Notes: generated from the letters alone by a model not told the origin. DNA of 64,000 bases from Pseudopedobacter saltans DSM 12145 (GCF_000190735.1 NC_015177.1:124001-188000), one strand, 5' to 3'; counted from the first letter of the stretch, positions 26,735 to 35,714 are shown. Program-made: numbers and translations.

Positions 26735-27925
26735 ATGAAAACTGTAGACAGCTTAAATTTTAATAATAAGAGAGCTCTTGTAAGGGTAGATTTTAATGTG
26801 CCTTTAGATGCCGAATTTAACATTACTGATGACAAAAGAATAACAGCAGCTTTACCAACTATTAAAAAAATTCTTAATGATGGTGGATCTGTTGTATTAA
26901 TGTCGCATTTAGGCAGACCAAAAGAAGGTCCAACAAATAAATTTTCTTTAAAACACGTTGTTGCACACTTATCTACATTATTAGGTAAAGAGGTTCAATT
27001 TGCGGATGATTGTATTGGTGAAGATGCTAAGGCTAAAGCCGATGCTTTGAAAGCCGGAGAAGTTTTATTGATTGAAAACTTACGTTTTTACAAAGAAGAA
27101 GAAAAAGGTGATGAAGCTTTTGCAGAGAAATTGGCTCAATTAGGACAAGTTTATGTAAATGATGCTTTTGGAGCAGCGCACAGAGCACATGCTTCAACTG
27201 CCGTTATTGCTAAATTTTTTCCGGATGCAAAATATTTTGGCTATTTAATGGCCTCTGAATTAGAGAATGCAGAAAAGGTATTAAATCACGCTTCCAAACC
27301 ATTTACAGCTATCATGGGCGGATCTAAAGTATCTGATAAAATTCTGTTAATCGAAAAATTGTTGGATAAAGTGGACCACCTGGTTGTTGGTGGCGGTATG
27401 ACTTATACTTTTATCAAAGCTTTAGGCGGATCTATTGGTCAATCTATTGTTGAGTTAGACAAATTACAATTGGCTTTAGATGTGATTGAAAAAGCTAAAG
27501 AAAAAGGAGTGCAATTGCATTTAGCTTCTGATTCTGTTATTGCAGATGATTTTTCAGAATCAGCTAATATTAAAATTGTTCCTACCAACGAAATTCCTGA
27601 TGGATGGGAAGGTCTTGATATTGGTCCAGAAACAAGAGAAAGATATGCTAAAGTAGTTTTAGATTCAAAAACTATTCTTTGGAATGGTCCAATGGGTGTT
27701 TTTGAAATGAATGCGTTTGATAAAGGAACAAGAGCTGTTGCAGATGCGATTGTAGAAGCTACAAAAAATGGTGCATTTTCTCTGATTGGTGGTGGAGACT
27801 CTGCTGCTGCTATTGCTAAATTTGGTTTAGAAAATGAAGTAAGCTACGTTTCTACTGGTGGTGGTGCTTTGTTAGAGTATATGGAAGGCAAAGAACTTCC
27901 GGGAGTAAAAGCTATCCAGGGATAA
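26735..27925 (+). CDS. pgk: Phosphoglycerate kinase
   Basis: A 396-residue enzyme of normal length. Motifs: [73 protein letters not shown] and the nucleotide-binding IGGGDSAAA. It transfers phosphate from 1,3-bisphosphoglycerate to ADP, directly after the Gap step. The codon use is noticeably more A/T-rich and uniform (TTA, GAA, GCT) than in its neighbours, as expected of a highly expressed gene. It ends at a strong hairpin. Confidence 0.97.
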   Translation: MKTVDSLNFNNKRALVRVDFNVPLDAEFNITDDKRITAALPTIKKILNDGGSVVLMSHLGRPKEGPTNKFSLKHVVAHLSTLLGKEVQFADDCIGEDAKAKADALKAGEVLLIENLRFYKEEEKGDEAFAEKLAQLGQVYVNDAFGAAHRAHASTAVIAKFFPDAKYFGYLMASELENAEKVLNHASKPFTAIMGGSKVSDKILLIEKLLDKVDHLVVGGGMTYTFIKALGGSIGQSIVELDKLQLALDVIEKAKEKGVQLHLASDSVIADDFSESANIKIVPTNEIPDGWEGLDIGPETRERYAKVVLDSKTILWNGPMGVFEMNAFDKGTRAVADAIVEATKNGAFSLIGGGDSAAAIAKFGLENEVSYVSTGGGALLEYMEGKELPGVKAIQG

Positions 27926-27949
27926 TTTCAGGCTGAGATATTCTAAGTA

Positions 27950-27995
27950 AAGAGGCTTAAAGAGTTTTTACAAAATAAAACTCTTTAAGCCTCTT
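27950..27995. terminator. Long terminator-like hairpin after pgk
   Basis: AAGAGGCTTAAAGAGTTTT and its exact inverse (19-bp stem, 8-nt loop). There is little T run outside the stem on either side, but position after pgk fits transcription end or mRNA stabilisation. Confidence 0.7.
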
Positions 27996-28073
27996 ATGGT
28001 TTATTATGTATATAGTTTATTCTCGATAGAAGATTAAAGTCCCATAAACTAAGACTTTTAACTTGTACAGCTC

Positions 28074-28439
28074 ATGTCAAAAATAAAAATAGCCATTCAA
28101 AGAGCTTATGACGCACCTGCGGAAGAAGAAGAATCTTTCCGGGTTTTGGTTGACCGACTTTGGCCACGGGGACTAAAGAAAGAAAATCTGGAACTTGATT
28201 TTTGGGCAAAAGATATAAGTCCTTCTGCAGAGGTGCGGAAGAAATATCATAGTCATCCTGATGATTTTGCAGCTTTTAAAAAAAGTTATTTAAAAGAACT
28301 GGAAAGTAATCCCAATTTGGATTTTCTTACAAAGGAGTTGGGGAAGCATAAGCGTATAATATTATTATATGCATCAAAGGATAAAGAACATAATAATGCA
28401 GTTGTTCTGAAAGAATTTTTAGAAAAAAAAATGGGTTAG
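28074..28439 (+). CDS. DUF488 family protein
   Basis: A 121-residue protein with the DUF488 signature: FRVLVDRLWPRGLKKENLEL, DFWAKDISPSAEVRKKYHSH, F-KYLKEL and IILLYASKDKEHNNAVVLKE. The family is of uncertain function. Cytosolic, with no partner. It is the last plus-strand gene before the minus-strand respiratory island. Confidence 0.88.
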   Translation: MSKIKIAIQRAYDAPAEEEESFRVLVDRLWPRGLKKENLELDFWAKDISPSAEVRKKYHSHPDDFAAFKKSYLKELESNPNLDFLTKELGKHKRIILLYASKDKEHNNAVVLKEFLEKKMG

Positions 28440-28530
28440 CTAGTTGCGGTAACTCGACATTGAAACTGGGTCTGGTTGTTTGTAGTGTGTTGATTTTCTG
28501 GTGTTAAGATAGGTTTTATGCTTCAGATTA

Positions 28531-28845
28531 TTAATTTCCGATTATTCTGATAACCATTCCGTCGGGAATATCATTTAATCTAATCTGGCAAGCTAGCCTG
28601 CTGTTAGTTTCACTATGAGGAAGGACATCAAGCATAGATAATTCTATTTCCTTTGGTTCCGGAATTTGCTCTTCTTTTTCTAAAACAGCTATATGACAGG
28701 TCGCACATAAGGCAATACCTCCACAGCTGGCTTCAATATCATAATCGGCGGCTTTCAAAAATTCCATCAGACTCAGATTTATACCTTCAGGTATTTCCAA
28801 TTCCTTTTTCCTTTCGGCTTGATCGATCACAATTATCATGGACAT
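28531..28845 (-). CDS. [2Fe-2S] ferredoxin (adrenodoxin type)
   Basis: A 104-residue ferredoxin. Cluster ligands are C41, C47, C50 and C86, with the C-x5-C-x2-C spacing of the adrenodoxin/Isc group (ASCGGIALCATCHIAV, then RLACQIRL). It carries single electrons and should be reduced by the flavoprotein whose gene ends 3 bp upstream, so the pair is probably co-expressed. Last gene of the minus-strand island. It is not an isc gene by context; the partners here are oxygen- and NO-binding proteins. Confidence 0.9.
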   Translation of the reverse strand: MSMIIVIDQAERKKELEIPEGINLSLMEFLKAADYDIEASCGGIALCATCHIAVLEKEEQIPEPKEIELSMLDVLPHSETNSRLACQIRLNDIPDGMVIRIIGN

Positions 28846-28848
28846 AAT

Positions 28849-29853
28849 TTACAGAGGATTTATACCGTAAACGGTCGTGTATTTAAAGGTTAGTTTCTCG
28901 TTTGGATATACATACTTAAAAGCACTTTGGGCCATTAAAGCTGCTTCGTGAAAACCGCAAAGAATAAGTTTTAATTTTCCTTCGTAAGTGTTAATATCGC
29001 CAATAGCATACACACCTTCAATATCTGTAGAATAATCCTTGGTATTTACCTGTATAGCATGTTTATCTATATTTAGCCCCCACTCGGCTATAGGCCCAAG
29101 TTTAGGTGTTAAACCAAAGAGCGGGATGAAATATTCGGCATCTATTTTTATAGTGTTTTTATGATGATCGAGTAGTTCTACGCCTTCTAGCCAATCTTCA
29201 CCATACAAATCGACCACATTAGTTTTCAATACCAGATCAATTTTATTTTGCCGGGCCAATTCGAATACCTTGGCAGCGGAATCAGGCGAACCTCTGAAAG
29301 TATCTCCACGATGTATCAATATAACACGTTTTGCAATATCGGCTAAATGAATGGTCCAATCCAAAGCAGAATCTCCTCCACCAGCAATTACTACTTTTTT
29401 ATCTCTTAAGATCTCTGGTGATTTGATTAAATACAGAACACCTTTAGTTTCGAACTCTTCCAGAGAATCAATAGCGGGTTTTCTCGGTTCAAAGCAACCC
29501 AATCCCCCTGCGATGACAATAGCTTTAGCGGCTATTTTAGTGTTGTCACTGGTTACTATCTCAAATATTCCCTCTTTGTTTTTATGAAAATATTCTACCC
29601 GTTCTCCTAACGTAAAAGTTGGAGAGAAAGGATGGATCTGTTCCATTAATTTGTCTACCAGTTCCTGCGCAGTTATTGTAGGATATCCGGGAATATCATA
29701 AATTGGTTTATGAGGGTAAACTTCTGAAAGCTGACCGCCAACTTGCGGCAAGGCATCAACCAAATGGCAGCGCATGCGTAAGAGACCAGCTTCAAAAACT
29801 GCAAAAAGTCCAACAGGTCCGGCTCCAATAATACATATATCACAGTTGATCAT
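28849..29853 (-). CDS. Ferredoxin-NADP reductase, thioredoxin-reductase-like type
   Basis: About 334 residues. It has an FAD site at the N-terminus (CDICIIGAGPVGLFAVFEAG), an NADPH site near 155-165 (VVIAGGGDSALDW) and the FAD C-terminal motif GVYAIGDINTYEGK. There is no redox CxxC of thioredoxin reductase, which fits the type 2 ferredoxin/flavodoxin-NADP reductases. I start at the ATG at 29853 because an upstream start would overlap the cupin gene. It should reduce the adjacent ferredoxin with NADPH; delivery onward to the truncated hemoglobins or hemerythrin is inferred from the operon. Confidence 0.88.
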   Translation of the reverse strand: MINCDICIIGAGPVGLFAVFEAGLLRMRCHLVDALPQVGGQLSEVYPHKPIYDIPGYPTITAQELVDKLMEQIHPFSPTFTLGERVEYFHKNKEGIFEIVTSDNTKIAAKAIVIAGGLGCFEPRKPAIDSLEEFETKGVLYLIKSPEILRDKKVVIAGGGDSALDWTIHLADIAKRVILIHRGDTFRGSPDSAAKVFELARQNKIDLVLKTNVVDLYGEDWLEGVELLDHHKNTIKIDAEYFIPLFGLTPKLGPIAEWGLNIDKHAIQVNTKDYSTDIEGVYAIGDINTYEGKLKLILCGFHEAALMAQSAFKYVYPNEKLTFKYTTVYGINPL

Positions 29854-29864
29854 CTTGCTAGTTT

Positions 29865-30170
29865 TTAACCTTGTATCAATAAACAAATGCTGTCTTCCAG
29901 AGAATACACCGAATGAATAACATCGGTTGGAATTTCTAAACTGTCGAAGCTTTCCAGATTAATCTCTCTGTATTTTTCTTTATAAACTACATTGCCCTTG
30001 ATGACGAGCAATGTAGTAGGTATATTGGTTTTGTGCTCCTTTAGTGTGATACCTTCTTTTAGTCCTAAAACAATTGTTTTACTATCTGTTCCTTTTTTTA
30101 AAACTTTAATTATCGGTTTGTTGGAAGAAGGCAGCTGACTTAGTATTTCATTGATCGTATTGTCTTTCAT
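29865..30170 (-). CDS. Small cupin-domain protein
   Basis: A 101-residue single cupin. The pattern GITLKEHKTNIPTTLLVIKG, then VYKEKYREINLESFDSLEIP and TDVIHSV follows cupin_2 motifs, although the usual metal-binding His set is incomplete (H27-type EHKT and IHSV remain). Similar small cupins accompany NO- and O2-related genes in Bacteroidota. Function unknown; perhaps a binding or sensor protein. Twelve bp before the reductase. Confidence 0.7.
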   Translation of the reverse strand: MKDNTINEILSQLPSSNKPIIKVLKKGTDSKTIVLGLKEGITLKEHKTNIPTTLLVIKGNVVYKEKYREINLESFDSLEIPTDVIHSVYSLEDSICLLIQG

Positions 30171-30209
30171 GTATCCACTTTTTTAAATTGGCAGTTTAGG
30201 TCATCATCA

Positions 30210-30539
30210 TTATTCCAGCACTTTGATTTTTAAACCATCCAAATGTTCATCAATTAATATCTGACACGCTAAACGGATATTTTTGTTTTGCATATGTTGT
30301 CTTTCTATCGTAGTTCCTTCATTCCTGTCTAAAAATGTAGGTTGCGTTTTAAACTCTAATATTTCTATTAAACAGGTTCCACATTTACCCATTCCCAGGC
30401 AGTCTCCGAAGTCATCAGGATATAGATTGTCATAAATCAGCATCATGAGATTCCGGTATTCATTATAATATGTGTTGATATTATAATAATCTCCTCCATA
30501 AATAATGCCGATACTGATGTTTTTGTCTCTATTTAGCAA
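30210..30539 (-). CDS. Second [2Fe-2S] ferredoxin-like protein
   Basis: A 109-residue protein with ligands C47, C53, C56 and C92, the same C-x5-C-x2-C-x35-C spacing as the ferredoxin at 28531. The context FGDCLGMGKCGTCLIEI and IRLACQILID is ferredoxin-like. The N-terminus is longer and Tyr/Asn-rich. Two distinct ferredoxins in one operon suggest separate electron acceptors. Spacing is 9 bp after hemerythrin. Confidence 0.85.
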   Translation of the reverse strand: MLNRDKNISIGIIYGGDYYNINTYYNEYRNLMMLIYDNLYPDDFGDCLGMGKCGTCLIEILEFKTQPTFLDRNEGTTIERQHMQNKNIRLACQILIDEHLDGLKIKVLE

Positions 30540-30548
30540 AACGATTAA

Positions 30549-31022
30549 TTAATGTTTCCAAAATTCAACATGGTAATCATCTGCAAAATCATCCTTCTCG
30601 TTTTTAAGTGTTTCGCCAATTTTTTCCAGCTCTTCTTTCGAAAGTGTTTTTTCAAGGAAAGGAAAAACCTCACGTTCCTCCAATCGTATATGTTGATTTA
30701 CTCTATCAATTAAAGTTTGAAATATTGTCTTTTGAGGATTATCGGAATCCTTGATTTGCGAAATGATACCATTAATCTGCAGATGCTGCTGTGTGACGAG
30801 CTCGCAAAGTGAACTGCTGCTTCGCGCAAATAACAGTTCTTCTTCCTGATTAAAGTGTTTTTGCATATGCTCATTCCAGAAAAATAATACATAATCTTTT
30901 AGGATAAGAGGAATATCCTTCTTTAAACCCTCTTTTATTTTCCAGCAAAAGAGTAGAGTTAAATGATGGTCCCTGGATAATTGAACTAAAAATTCTGACC
31001 TCTTAATAGGTGCTTTTTTCAT
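30549..31022 (-). CDS. Hemerythrin-like (HHE) di-iron protein
   Basis: A 157-residue four-helix protein of the hemerythrin HHE family. Candidate ligands: H19/H20 (SRDHHLTLLF), H52, H56 and E60 (FWNEHMQKHFNQEE), H80 (TQQHLQING), and H111 with E115/E116 (VNQHIRLEEREVFPFLE). It should bind O2 or NO at a non-heme di-iron site. Its start is 2 bp from the end of a truncated hemoglobin gene. Related proteins protect against NO or repair Fe-S clusters; the exact role here is inferred. Confidence 0.85.
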   Translation of the reverse strand: MKKAPIKRSEFLVQLSRDHHLTLLFCWKIKEGLKKDIPLILKDYVLFFWNEHMQKHFNQEEELLFARSSSSLCELVTQQHLQINGIISQIKDSDNPQKTIFQTLIDRVNQHIRLEEREVFPFLEKTLSKEELEKIGETLKNEKDDFADDYHVEFWKH

Positions 31023-31024
31023 GA

Positions 31025-31408
31025 TTATTCCTCCGGAATTTGTTTTACTGCTTTCATAATTCTTGCAATGCTGAATGCCCTTTTCTTTGCATTCGAAGCA
31101 ATTTTACCTGTGAAAAGCTCATCAACAGTTTGGTTAAAAAGCGATAGCCATCTGTCGAAATGCTCTTTATCTACCTTTAACGGAAGGTGACTAGGCAGTG
31201 GATCTCCCCTGTAAGTTCTGGTATAAAGCAATAGTGTAGACCAGAACTGAATCATTTTTTCTAAATGAGGATCCCAGTCTTTTATTATAGCATTGAAAAC
31301 AGATGATAAAAGCTCATCCCTTCTGATTTTATCATAAAAAGTATTTACCAATAATGTGATATCCTCTACGCTTTCAATGTCTTTCTCTGTATTGATTGTT
31401 GCTACCAT
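31025..31408 (-). CDS. Group III truncated hemoglobin 1
   Basis: A 127-residue globin. The sequence TFYDKIRRDELLSSVFNAII, MIQFWSTLLLYTRTYRGDPL, SHLPLKVDKEHFDRWLSLF is typical of group III truncated hemoglobins, including the conserved HFDRWL and FW pairs. It should bind heme and react with O2 or NO. A paralogue lies 5 bp upstream. It has no reductase domain of its own, so it needs an external electron source; the ferredoxin and reductase genes in the same operon could supply this. Confidence 0.9.
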   Translation of the reverse strand: MVATINTEKDIESVEDITLLVNTFYDKIRRDELLSSVFNAIIKDWDPHLEKMIQFWSTLLLYTRTYRGDPLPSHLPLKVDKEHFDRWLSLFNQTVDELFTGKIASNAKKRAFSIARIMKAVKQIPEE

Positions 31409-31413
31409 ATCCT

Positions 31414-31806
31414 CTAAATAATAACCTTGTCAGCACCGCCACGCATATTTTCCAATCTTGTAAGAAACATAGAAGCCATAAGTTCCGAGCGATGTTTGCA
31501 GTCTTCAGCAATTTCTCCGGAAAAGAAATGGTCTATGGTTTGCTGAAATAATTCCAGCCAACGTTCGAAATGATTCTTTTGTATAGGAAGCGGAGCATGT
31601 TTGGCGAAGGGATTTCCTTTAAACCCGGGGACACCGAACAGCGCTGCGTTCCAAAATTTATACATTTTATCCAGGTGAGTTGGCCAATCCTGAATGGCAT
31701 TGTCGAAGATTGGTCCAATAAGTTCATCTTGTTGTACCTTGTAGTAGAAATCGTCAACAAATATTTTAATGTCATCTATATTTCTAATGTCTGTTTTCAT
31801 TCGCAT
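31414..31806 (-). CDS. Group III truncated hemoglobin 2
   Basis: A 130-residue paralogue: DFYYKVQQDELIGPIFDNAI, KMYKFWNAALFGVPGFKGNP, KHAPLPIQKNHFERWLELFQ. It keeps the group III pattern but differs widely from the neighbour, so the two are not a recent duplication. The start may be the Met at 31806 or the one two codons later. It lies 55 bp downstream of the small membrane protein at 31862. NO dioxygenase or O2-binding activity is the family expectation. Confidence 0.9.
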   Translation of the reverse strand: MRMKTDIRNIDDIKIFVDDFYYKVQQDELIGPIFDNAIQDWPTHLDKMYKFWNAALFGVPGFKGNPFAKHAPLPIQKNHFERWLELFQQTIDHFFSGEIAEDCKHRSELMASMFLTRLENMRGGADKVII

Positions 31807-31861
31807 CTCTTTTAACTTTCTATTACCTGTTCTCTACTGTCGGCTATTTCTAATTCCTACG

Positions 31862-32272
31862 TTAAAATAAATTGATAGCGGACGAAGTGGTGAAATAATA
31901 AATGGTCCAGGCAATAAAGAGAATTAACAAAATAAATATCCAAAAAGGTATGCTCTGTGGAGATTCACTTCCCGATATCAAAAAGTTTTTTTGGCTCCCT
32001 TTGCCATAAGCATTAATCATGATTGGGATTTTTCCATCTACAATTGCATTTTCCTTTATTCCTTCTACTGCAATGGACGGACCATTTCTTACTTCGAACG
32101 GAATTAACCTGACACCTTCTTTTCCCTGCGGATCTTTACTTACTATTTTTAGTAAATGTTTGCCATCGACCAATTTGGAGGTATCAAGCTCGAAATTTAC
32201 AGGTGCAAATAATTCGGCAACAGGGGTGATATTATCATCTATAAACAGAAATATTTTACTTTTTTCTTCCAT
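31862..32272 (-). CDS. Tail-anchored protein with Ig-like domain in the cbb3 cluster
   Basis: A 136-residue protein of unknown function. Residues 1 to about 105 look like a beta-sandwich (KIFLFIDDNITPVAELFAPV, VDGKHLLKIVSKDPQGKEGV) and 108-128 form one membrane helix (IPFWIFILLILFIAWTIYYF). There is no signal peptide and no CxxCH, so it is not itself a c-type cytochrome. Position between oxidase and hemoglobin genes suggests an oxidase accessory role; the beta domain plus helix reminds one of FixH/CcoH, but I cannot support that name. Confidence 0.6.
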   Translation of the reverse strand: MEEKSKIFLFIDDNITPVAELFAPVNFELDTSKLVDGKHLLKIVSKDPQGKEGVRLIPFEVRNGPSIAVEGIKENAIVDGKIPIMINAYGKGSQKNFLISGSESPQSIPFWIFILLILFIAWTIYYFTTSSAINLF

Positions 32273-32278
32273 ACCAAT

Positions 32279-32533
32279 TTAGTTTATAAAGAGGTTCTTA
32301 ATGTGAGATTCCGATTTTTCTCCTGGTTTTATCAAATACTTAAGGGAATAAATCAATGTAATTAAAACCAGGATTGCGACAACAGAAATAATGATATAAT
32401 CCCAATTATTTTGAGGTCCGGCCCCATGTGTTATGCCTTTCAATACTTTTGGTTGTTGCTTTTCGCATACAGGGCATGCCCACAAAGCAATATGAGAAAA
32501 CAATAAATAAAAGATTAACAATAATTTTTTCAT
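32279..32533 (-). CDS. Small membrane protein with exported CPVC motif
   Basis: An 84-residue protein. It has a signal peptide (1-18), then CPVCEKQQPK at about 20, then a membrane helix (about 46-67). The CxxC pair would face the periplasm near the membrane. Its start is 11 bp after the di-heme cytochrome gene. A role in copper or heme delivery, or thiol chemistry, for the oxidase is possible; no family recognised. Confidence 0.65.
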   Translation of the reverse strand: MKKLLLIFYLLFSHIALWACPVCEKQQPKVLKGITHGAGPQNNWDYIIISVVAILVLITLIYSLKYLIKPGEKSESHIKNLFIN

Positions 32534-32544
32534 CTTACGCCTGT

Positions 32545-33546
32545 TTACTTTTTGACTTTTTTAACCAGTTCATCTATTTGCTGGGTAGTGACTTTTGGAG
32601 CATTATTACCCCAGTTTGTTTTTACATAATTCATGATAGCTGTAATTTCTTCCGGAGAAAGGTTGTTGTTTGTGCCAACGGGAGGCATTACTGCATAACC
32701 TTCACTTATTCTGCCACTGTACCCATTCATTATAATATCCACCATCGTTTTGGGATCCTCGTTTAATACTACTTTGCTGTCTTTTAAAGCCGGAAAGGCA
32801 CCTTTTAAACCTTTTCCATTTTCCTGATGGCACATCTGGCAATTATTTGCATATAATGGAGCACCATCCAGTTCTTCTTTTTTTCCGTTGCTCGCAGTTA
32901 CCGTTCTTATTTCCTTTTTATATAAGAATATTGGTTTAGCAACAGTTTCCGGAAGATCGGCCTGAACCAAAGATTGCAGGTAAGCAATTAAATGCAAAGC
33001 TTTTGGCGTAGCCACAATTTTATTATGCTTGTTTGTGAGATATTCTTCAGGAACGGTAACTACAACATCGGTAGGTAACACATTTTCTTTTTCTTCAAAC
33101 AGCCATGGATAAGATGGCATAATGGATTCTTTAACCAATATTCTTGGATTATAAAGGTGTGTAAGGTTCCATTCCGAACTGGGTTGTCTGGAACCGATAT
33201 TAGTTAAATCAGGTCCGGTTCTTTCCGTTCCCATTAGTGTAGCTGTATTTCGCCAAATATCAGTTCTGGAAATTCCAGCATAATCGGCTGCAATACTTGG
33301 GCGTTTTCCCCAGGTTTTGTCCATATCTACATTTCTTACCTGCTGGGTATGACAGGCCATACAACCTTCAGATACGAAAATGGCCTTACCCATTTCGGCT
33401 TCTTTACTTAAAGGTTTTGAGTTGGGCAATGGTGCGTAGTTTTTTTCATTATCTAAAGCGGGAATAATACATACTAAAATGGTGAGTGCAACAAAAAGGG
33501 TAGTTGCGGTTATATAAAGATTTTTATGGTTATTAAAGTATTCCAT
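32545..33546 (-). CDS. ccoO: cbb3-type oxidase cytochrome c subunit: CcoO fused to a CcoP-like domain
   Basis: A 333-residue membrane-anchored cytochrome with one N-terminal helix (about 10-30) and two heme c sites. The first, C62-MA-C65-H66, followed by WRNTATLMGTERTGPDLTNI and SIMPSYPWL, is CcoO (FixO). The second, C236-QM-C239-H240, with GKGLKGAFPALKD and AVMPPVGT, is an extra cytochrome c domain like that of CcoP. No separate ccoP gene exists here, so this protein may do both jobs, taking electrons from the donor and passing them to CcoN. The start is 12 bp after the ccoN stop. Confidence 0.88.
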   Translation of the reverse strand: MEYFNNHKNLYITATTLFVALTILVCIIPALDNEKNYAPLPNSKPLSKEAEMGKAIFVSEGCMACHTQQVRNVDMDKTWGKRPSIAADYAGISRTDIWRNTATLMGTERTGPDLTNIGSRQPSSEWNLTHLYNPRILVKESIMPSYPWLFEEKENVLPTDVVVTVPEEYLTNKHNKIVATPKALHLIAYLQSLVQADLPETVAKPIFLYKKEIRTVTASNGKKEELDGAPLYANNCQMCHQENGKGLKGAFPALKDSKVVLNEDPKTMVDIIMNGYSGRISEGYAVMPPVGTNNNLSPEEITAIMNYVKTNWGNNAPKVTTQQIDELVKKVKK

Positions 33547-33558
33547 GATTATGGGTGA

Positions 33559-35685
33559 TTATATAGCGTTCTCCTTATTGACGGTTTTGTTAAGTCTGTT
33601 AATTGCCATTTCGTTGATATCTATTGATTTGTGATCGGATAACATTTTATATAGGTTATAAATGAAAAACAAGTGAGATAACCACATCAAACTTCCGCCG
33701 ATTGCCCGCCATAGCCAATATGGAGCCATTAATACTATACCTTCGATAAATGGCTTTCCTTCCATCCATAACATGCCTTTTAAAGTGCTGCCATACATTA
33801 GGGGTACAGTATATATCAATAAACCAATTATTGCTAACCAAAAATGTATACCAACCGTTAATTGCGGTGCTTCTTTACCTGTCAATCTTGGGATCAAGGC
33901 ATAAATGGCAGCCCAAAGGAAAAAGCTGATGATGCCGTACATGGTTAAGTGAGAGTGGGCAACAGTAAAATCGGTAAAGTGCCATAACAGGTTGGTGTAC
34001 CTGAATGCTTCCGCAGTTCCTTGTAATGACCCCGTGAAGTAAAAGACTATTCCAACAAGGAAGAAAGGAAGCGTATAGCTCTGACCGATCTTATACCAGG
34101 AACCATTAAATGTTAACAGGAAGTTGGCTGTGCCAGCAGCAACAGGAATAACCATGCCCATACTACCTATAATAGCTGTAGTTTGTAGCCACCAGGGAAT
34201 CGAACTGAATATAAAATGGTGAGTACCTATCAAAGTATAGAAAAGAATCTGTGCCCAAAATGCAAGAATGCCCAGACTATAAGAATATATTGGTTTATTA
34301 AGTTGTTGAGGTAAAAAGTAATATACAATACCTAACGTAAATAACATAAACCACATGCCTACTCCCTGGTGCATATAGTAACCCTGCACTATGGTTTCTC
34401 CTAAACCATGTTGCCAAAAAGGTAAATAAGCAACCAGTGAAATTACAATGGTAAACAGGATGGAGGCGATCATATACCAATTGGAAATATAAATTTCCTT
34501 TGTTTTTCTTTTGGCTATGGTTTTAATAAAATTGATGACCGTTATAACCAGCGCAATGGCAAAAGGAAGCATAATTGGCCATATATATTCCCTGTATTCT
34601 CCACCACTATTGTTTATTCCTGCCATTAGAGATAAAGTACCAGATATGACCGTGATATTAATCAGGGCGAAAGCCCACCAGCCCAACTTTATGTTGTGAA
34701 TAGGAGTATTACTTACACGTGGGATTATATAATGCCCGAGTCCAAGCATGGCTAAAGAGGCCCACCCCCAAAACACAGCATTTGTATGGACGGGCCTCAA
34801 TCTGCCAAAACTCAACCAGCTAATACTATCGGCTTCCGGGGCCATAAATTTTATGCCCAGATATTCTCCTATCGTAGTTCCGAATAATAGCCAAAATGCG
34901 GCAGCACCTATATACCAAATAATCAGTTTGCTTAGAGCCGGAGATATTTGATGCCTTTGCAGCGCTTTCTTCTTTGCGGCAACCAAAGGCAATGGAGCCT
35001 GATGTTCAATGTCGTTTAATAATCCAATGGTATCCTCGGCAGGTATATTGCCAGAAAGTTGATTGTCGGGAATACGGAAATCCAGTGCTTTTTTTCGTTT
35101 AATAAGCTCTTGTTCTATTGCTTCATCCTCGTTACTCTCCAAAAATTCAGATAGTTTTATCGCTTCGCTGATGTCCTGCTTTCTTTTGTATTTATCCAAA
35201 GCATTAATCAGCTTAATAATCAATATGGTTATTCCAGCTAATACCGGAATAAGTATGAGTATAATGGTAATAATAATTCCTCCGCTGGAAAGGGGGGAAT
35301 CTCCGTTTTGAGTCTGAGAAAAGGAAGTTTGAGCGCTAAGATTTAGCAAAGCAAAGATTGCGATACCAAGCAGTCTATTTATATGTTTTGTTTTTGGTTC
35401 TTTTTTATAGCTTAAATAGGTGTCAATTTGTTCTATATTAAAGTTGCTGATACGTTTTTTAAATCTTAAAGTATCATCATCATTATTGTTTAAAGTGTTT
35501 TTAGTTACGGTATCTGCTTTGTTTTTGATATGTAGCACAGCCATTAATATAATTAGTAGTGCGAAAAACAGACTCCCCATCACACTTATTTGAATAATAA
35601 ATGAATTTTTGCCTTCGGATGCACTACAAATTGAAGGGAGGGCAATCAAAAAAATTATAAAAAGTGATCTTATCGGGATTTTCAT
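33559..35685 (-). CDS. ccoN: cbb3-type oxidase catalytic subunit with long N-terminal extension
   Basis: A 708-residue protein; usual CcoN is about 470-560. The catalytic core starts near residue 250. Candidate ligands: H300 (GRLRPVHTNAVFWGW, low-spin heme), H439 (YMHQGVG, CuB), H489/H490 (IGTHHF, CuB), H577/H579 (TVAHSHLTMYG, hemes). The cbb3 tyrosine region YYFLPQQ (455-461) is kept, and the Glu pair of cNOR is absent (HQGVG rather than HLWVE), which favours O2 over NO reduction. Residues 1-240 carry two units of signal-like helix, short loop, membrane helix and charged tail. It pumps or consumes protons while reducing O2 at high affinity. Confidence 0.88.
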   Translation of the reverse strand: MKIPIRSLFIIFLIALPSICSASEGKNSFIIQISVMGSLFFALLIILMAVLHIKNKADTVTKNTLNNNDDDTLRFKKRISNFNIEQIDTYLSYKKEPKTKHINRLLGIAIFALLNLSAQTSFSQTQNGDSPLSSGGIIITIILILIPVLAGITILIIKLINALDKYKRKQDISEAIKLSEFLESNEDEAIEQELIKRKKALDFRIPDNQLSGNIPAEDTIGLLNDIEHQAPLPLVAAKKKALQRHQISPALSKLIIWYIGAAAFWLLFGTTIGEYLGIKFMAPEADSISWLSFGRLRPVHTNAVFWGWASLAMLGLGHYIIPRVSNTPIHNIKLGWWAFALINITVISGTLSLMAGINNSGGEYREYIWPIMLPFAIALVITVINFIKTIAKRKTKEIYISNWYMIASILFTIVISLVAYLPFWQHGLGETIVQGYYMHQGVGMWFMLFTLGIVYYFLPQQLNKPIYSYSLGILAFWAQILFYTLIGTHHFIFSSIPWWLQTTAIIGSMGMVIPVAAGTANFLLTFNGSWYKIGQSYTLPFFLVGIVFYFTGSLQGTAEAFRYTNLLWHFTDFTVAHSHLTMYGIISFFLWAAIYALIPRLTGKEAPQLTVGIHFWLAIIGLLIYTVPLMYGSTLKGMLWMEGKPFIEGIVLMAPYWLWRAIGGSLMWLSHLFFIYNLYKMLSDHKSIDINEMAINRLNKTVNKENAI

Positions 35686-35714
35686 TGCTTTAAAAATATA
35701 TTAATACCTTTTTG

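Noticed and set aside
33559-35685. The oxidase catalytic subunit as a nitric oxide reductase
   Set aside because: The NO-linked context is tempting, but the cNOR glutamate position reads HQGVG as in cbb3, and the cbb3 tyrosine region YYFLP is kept.
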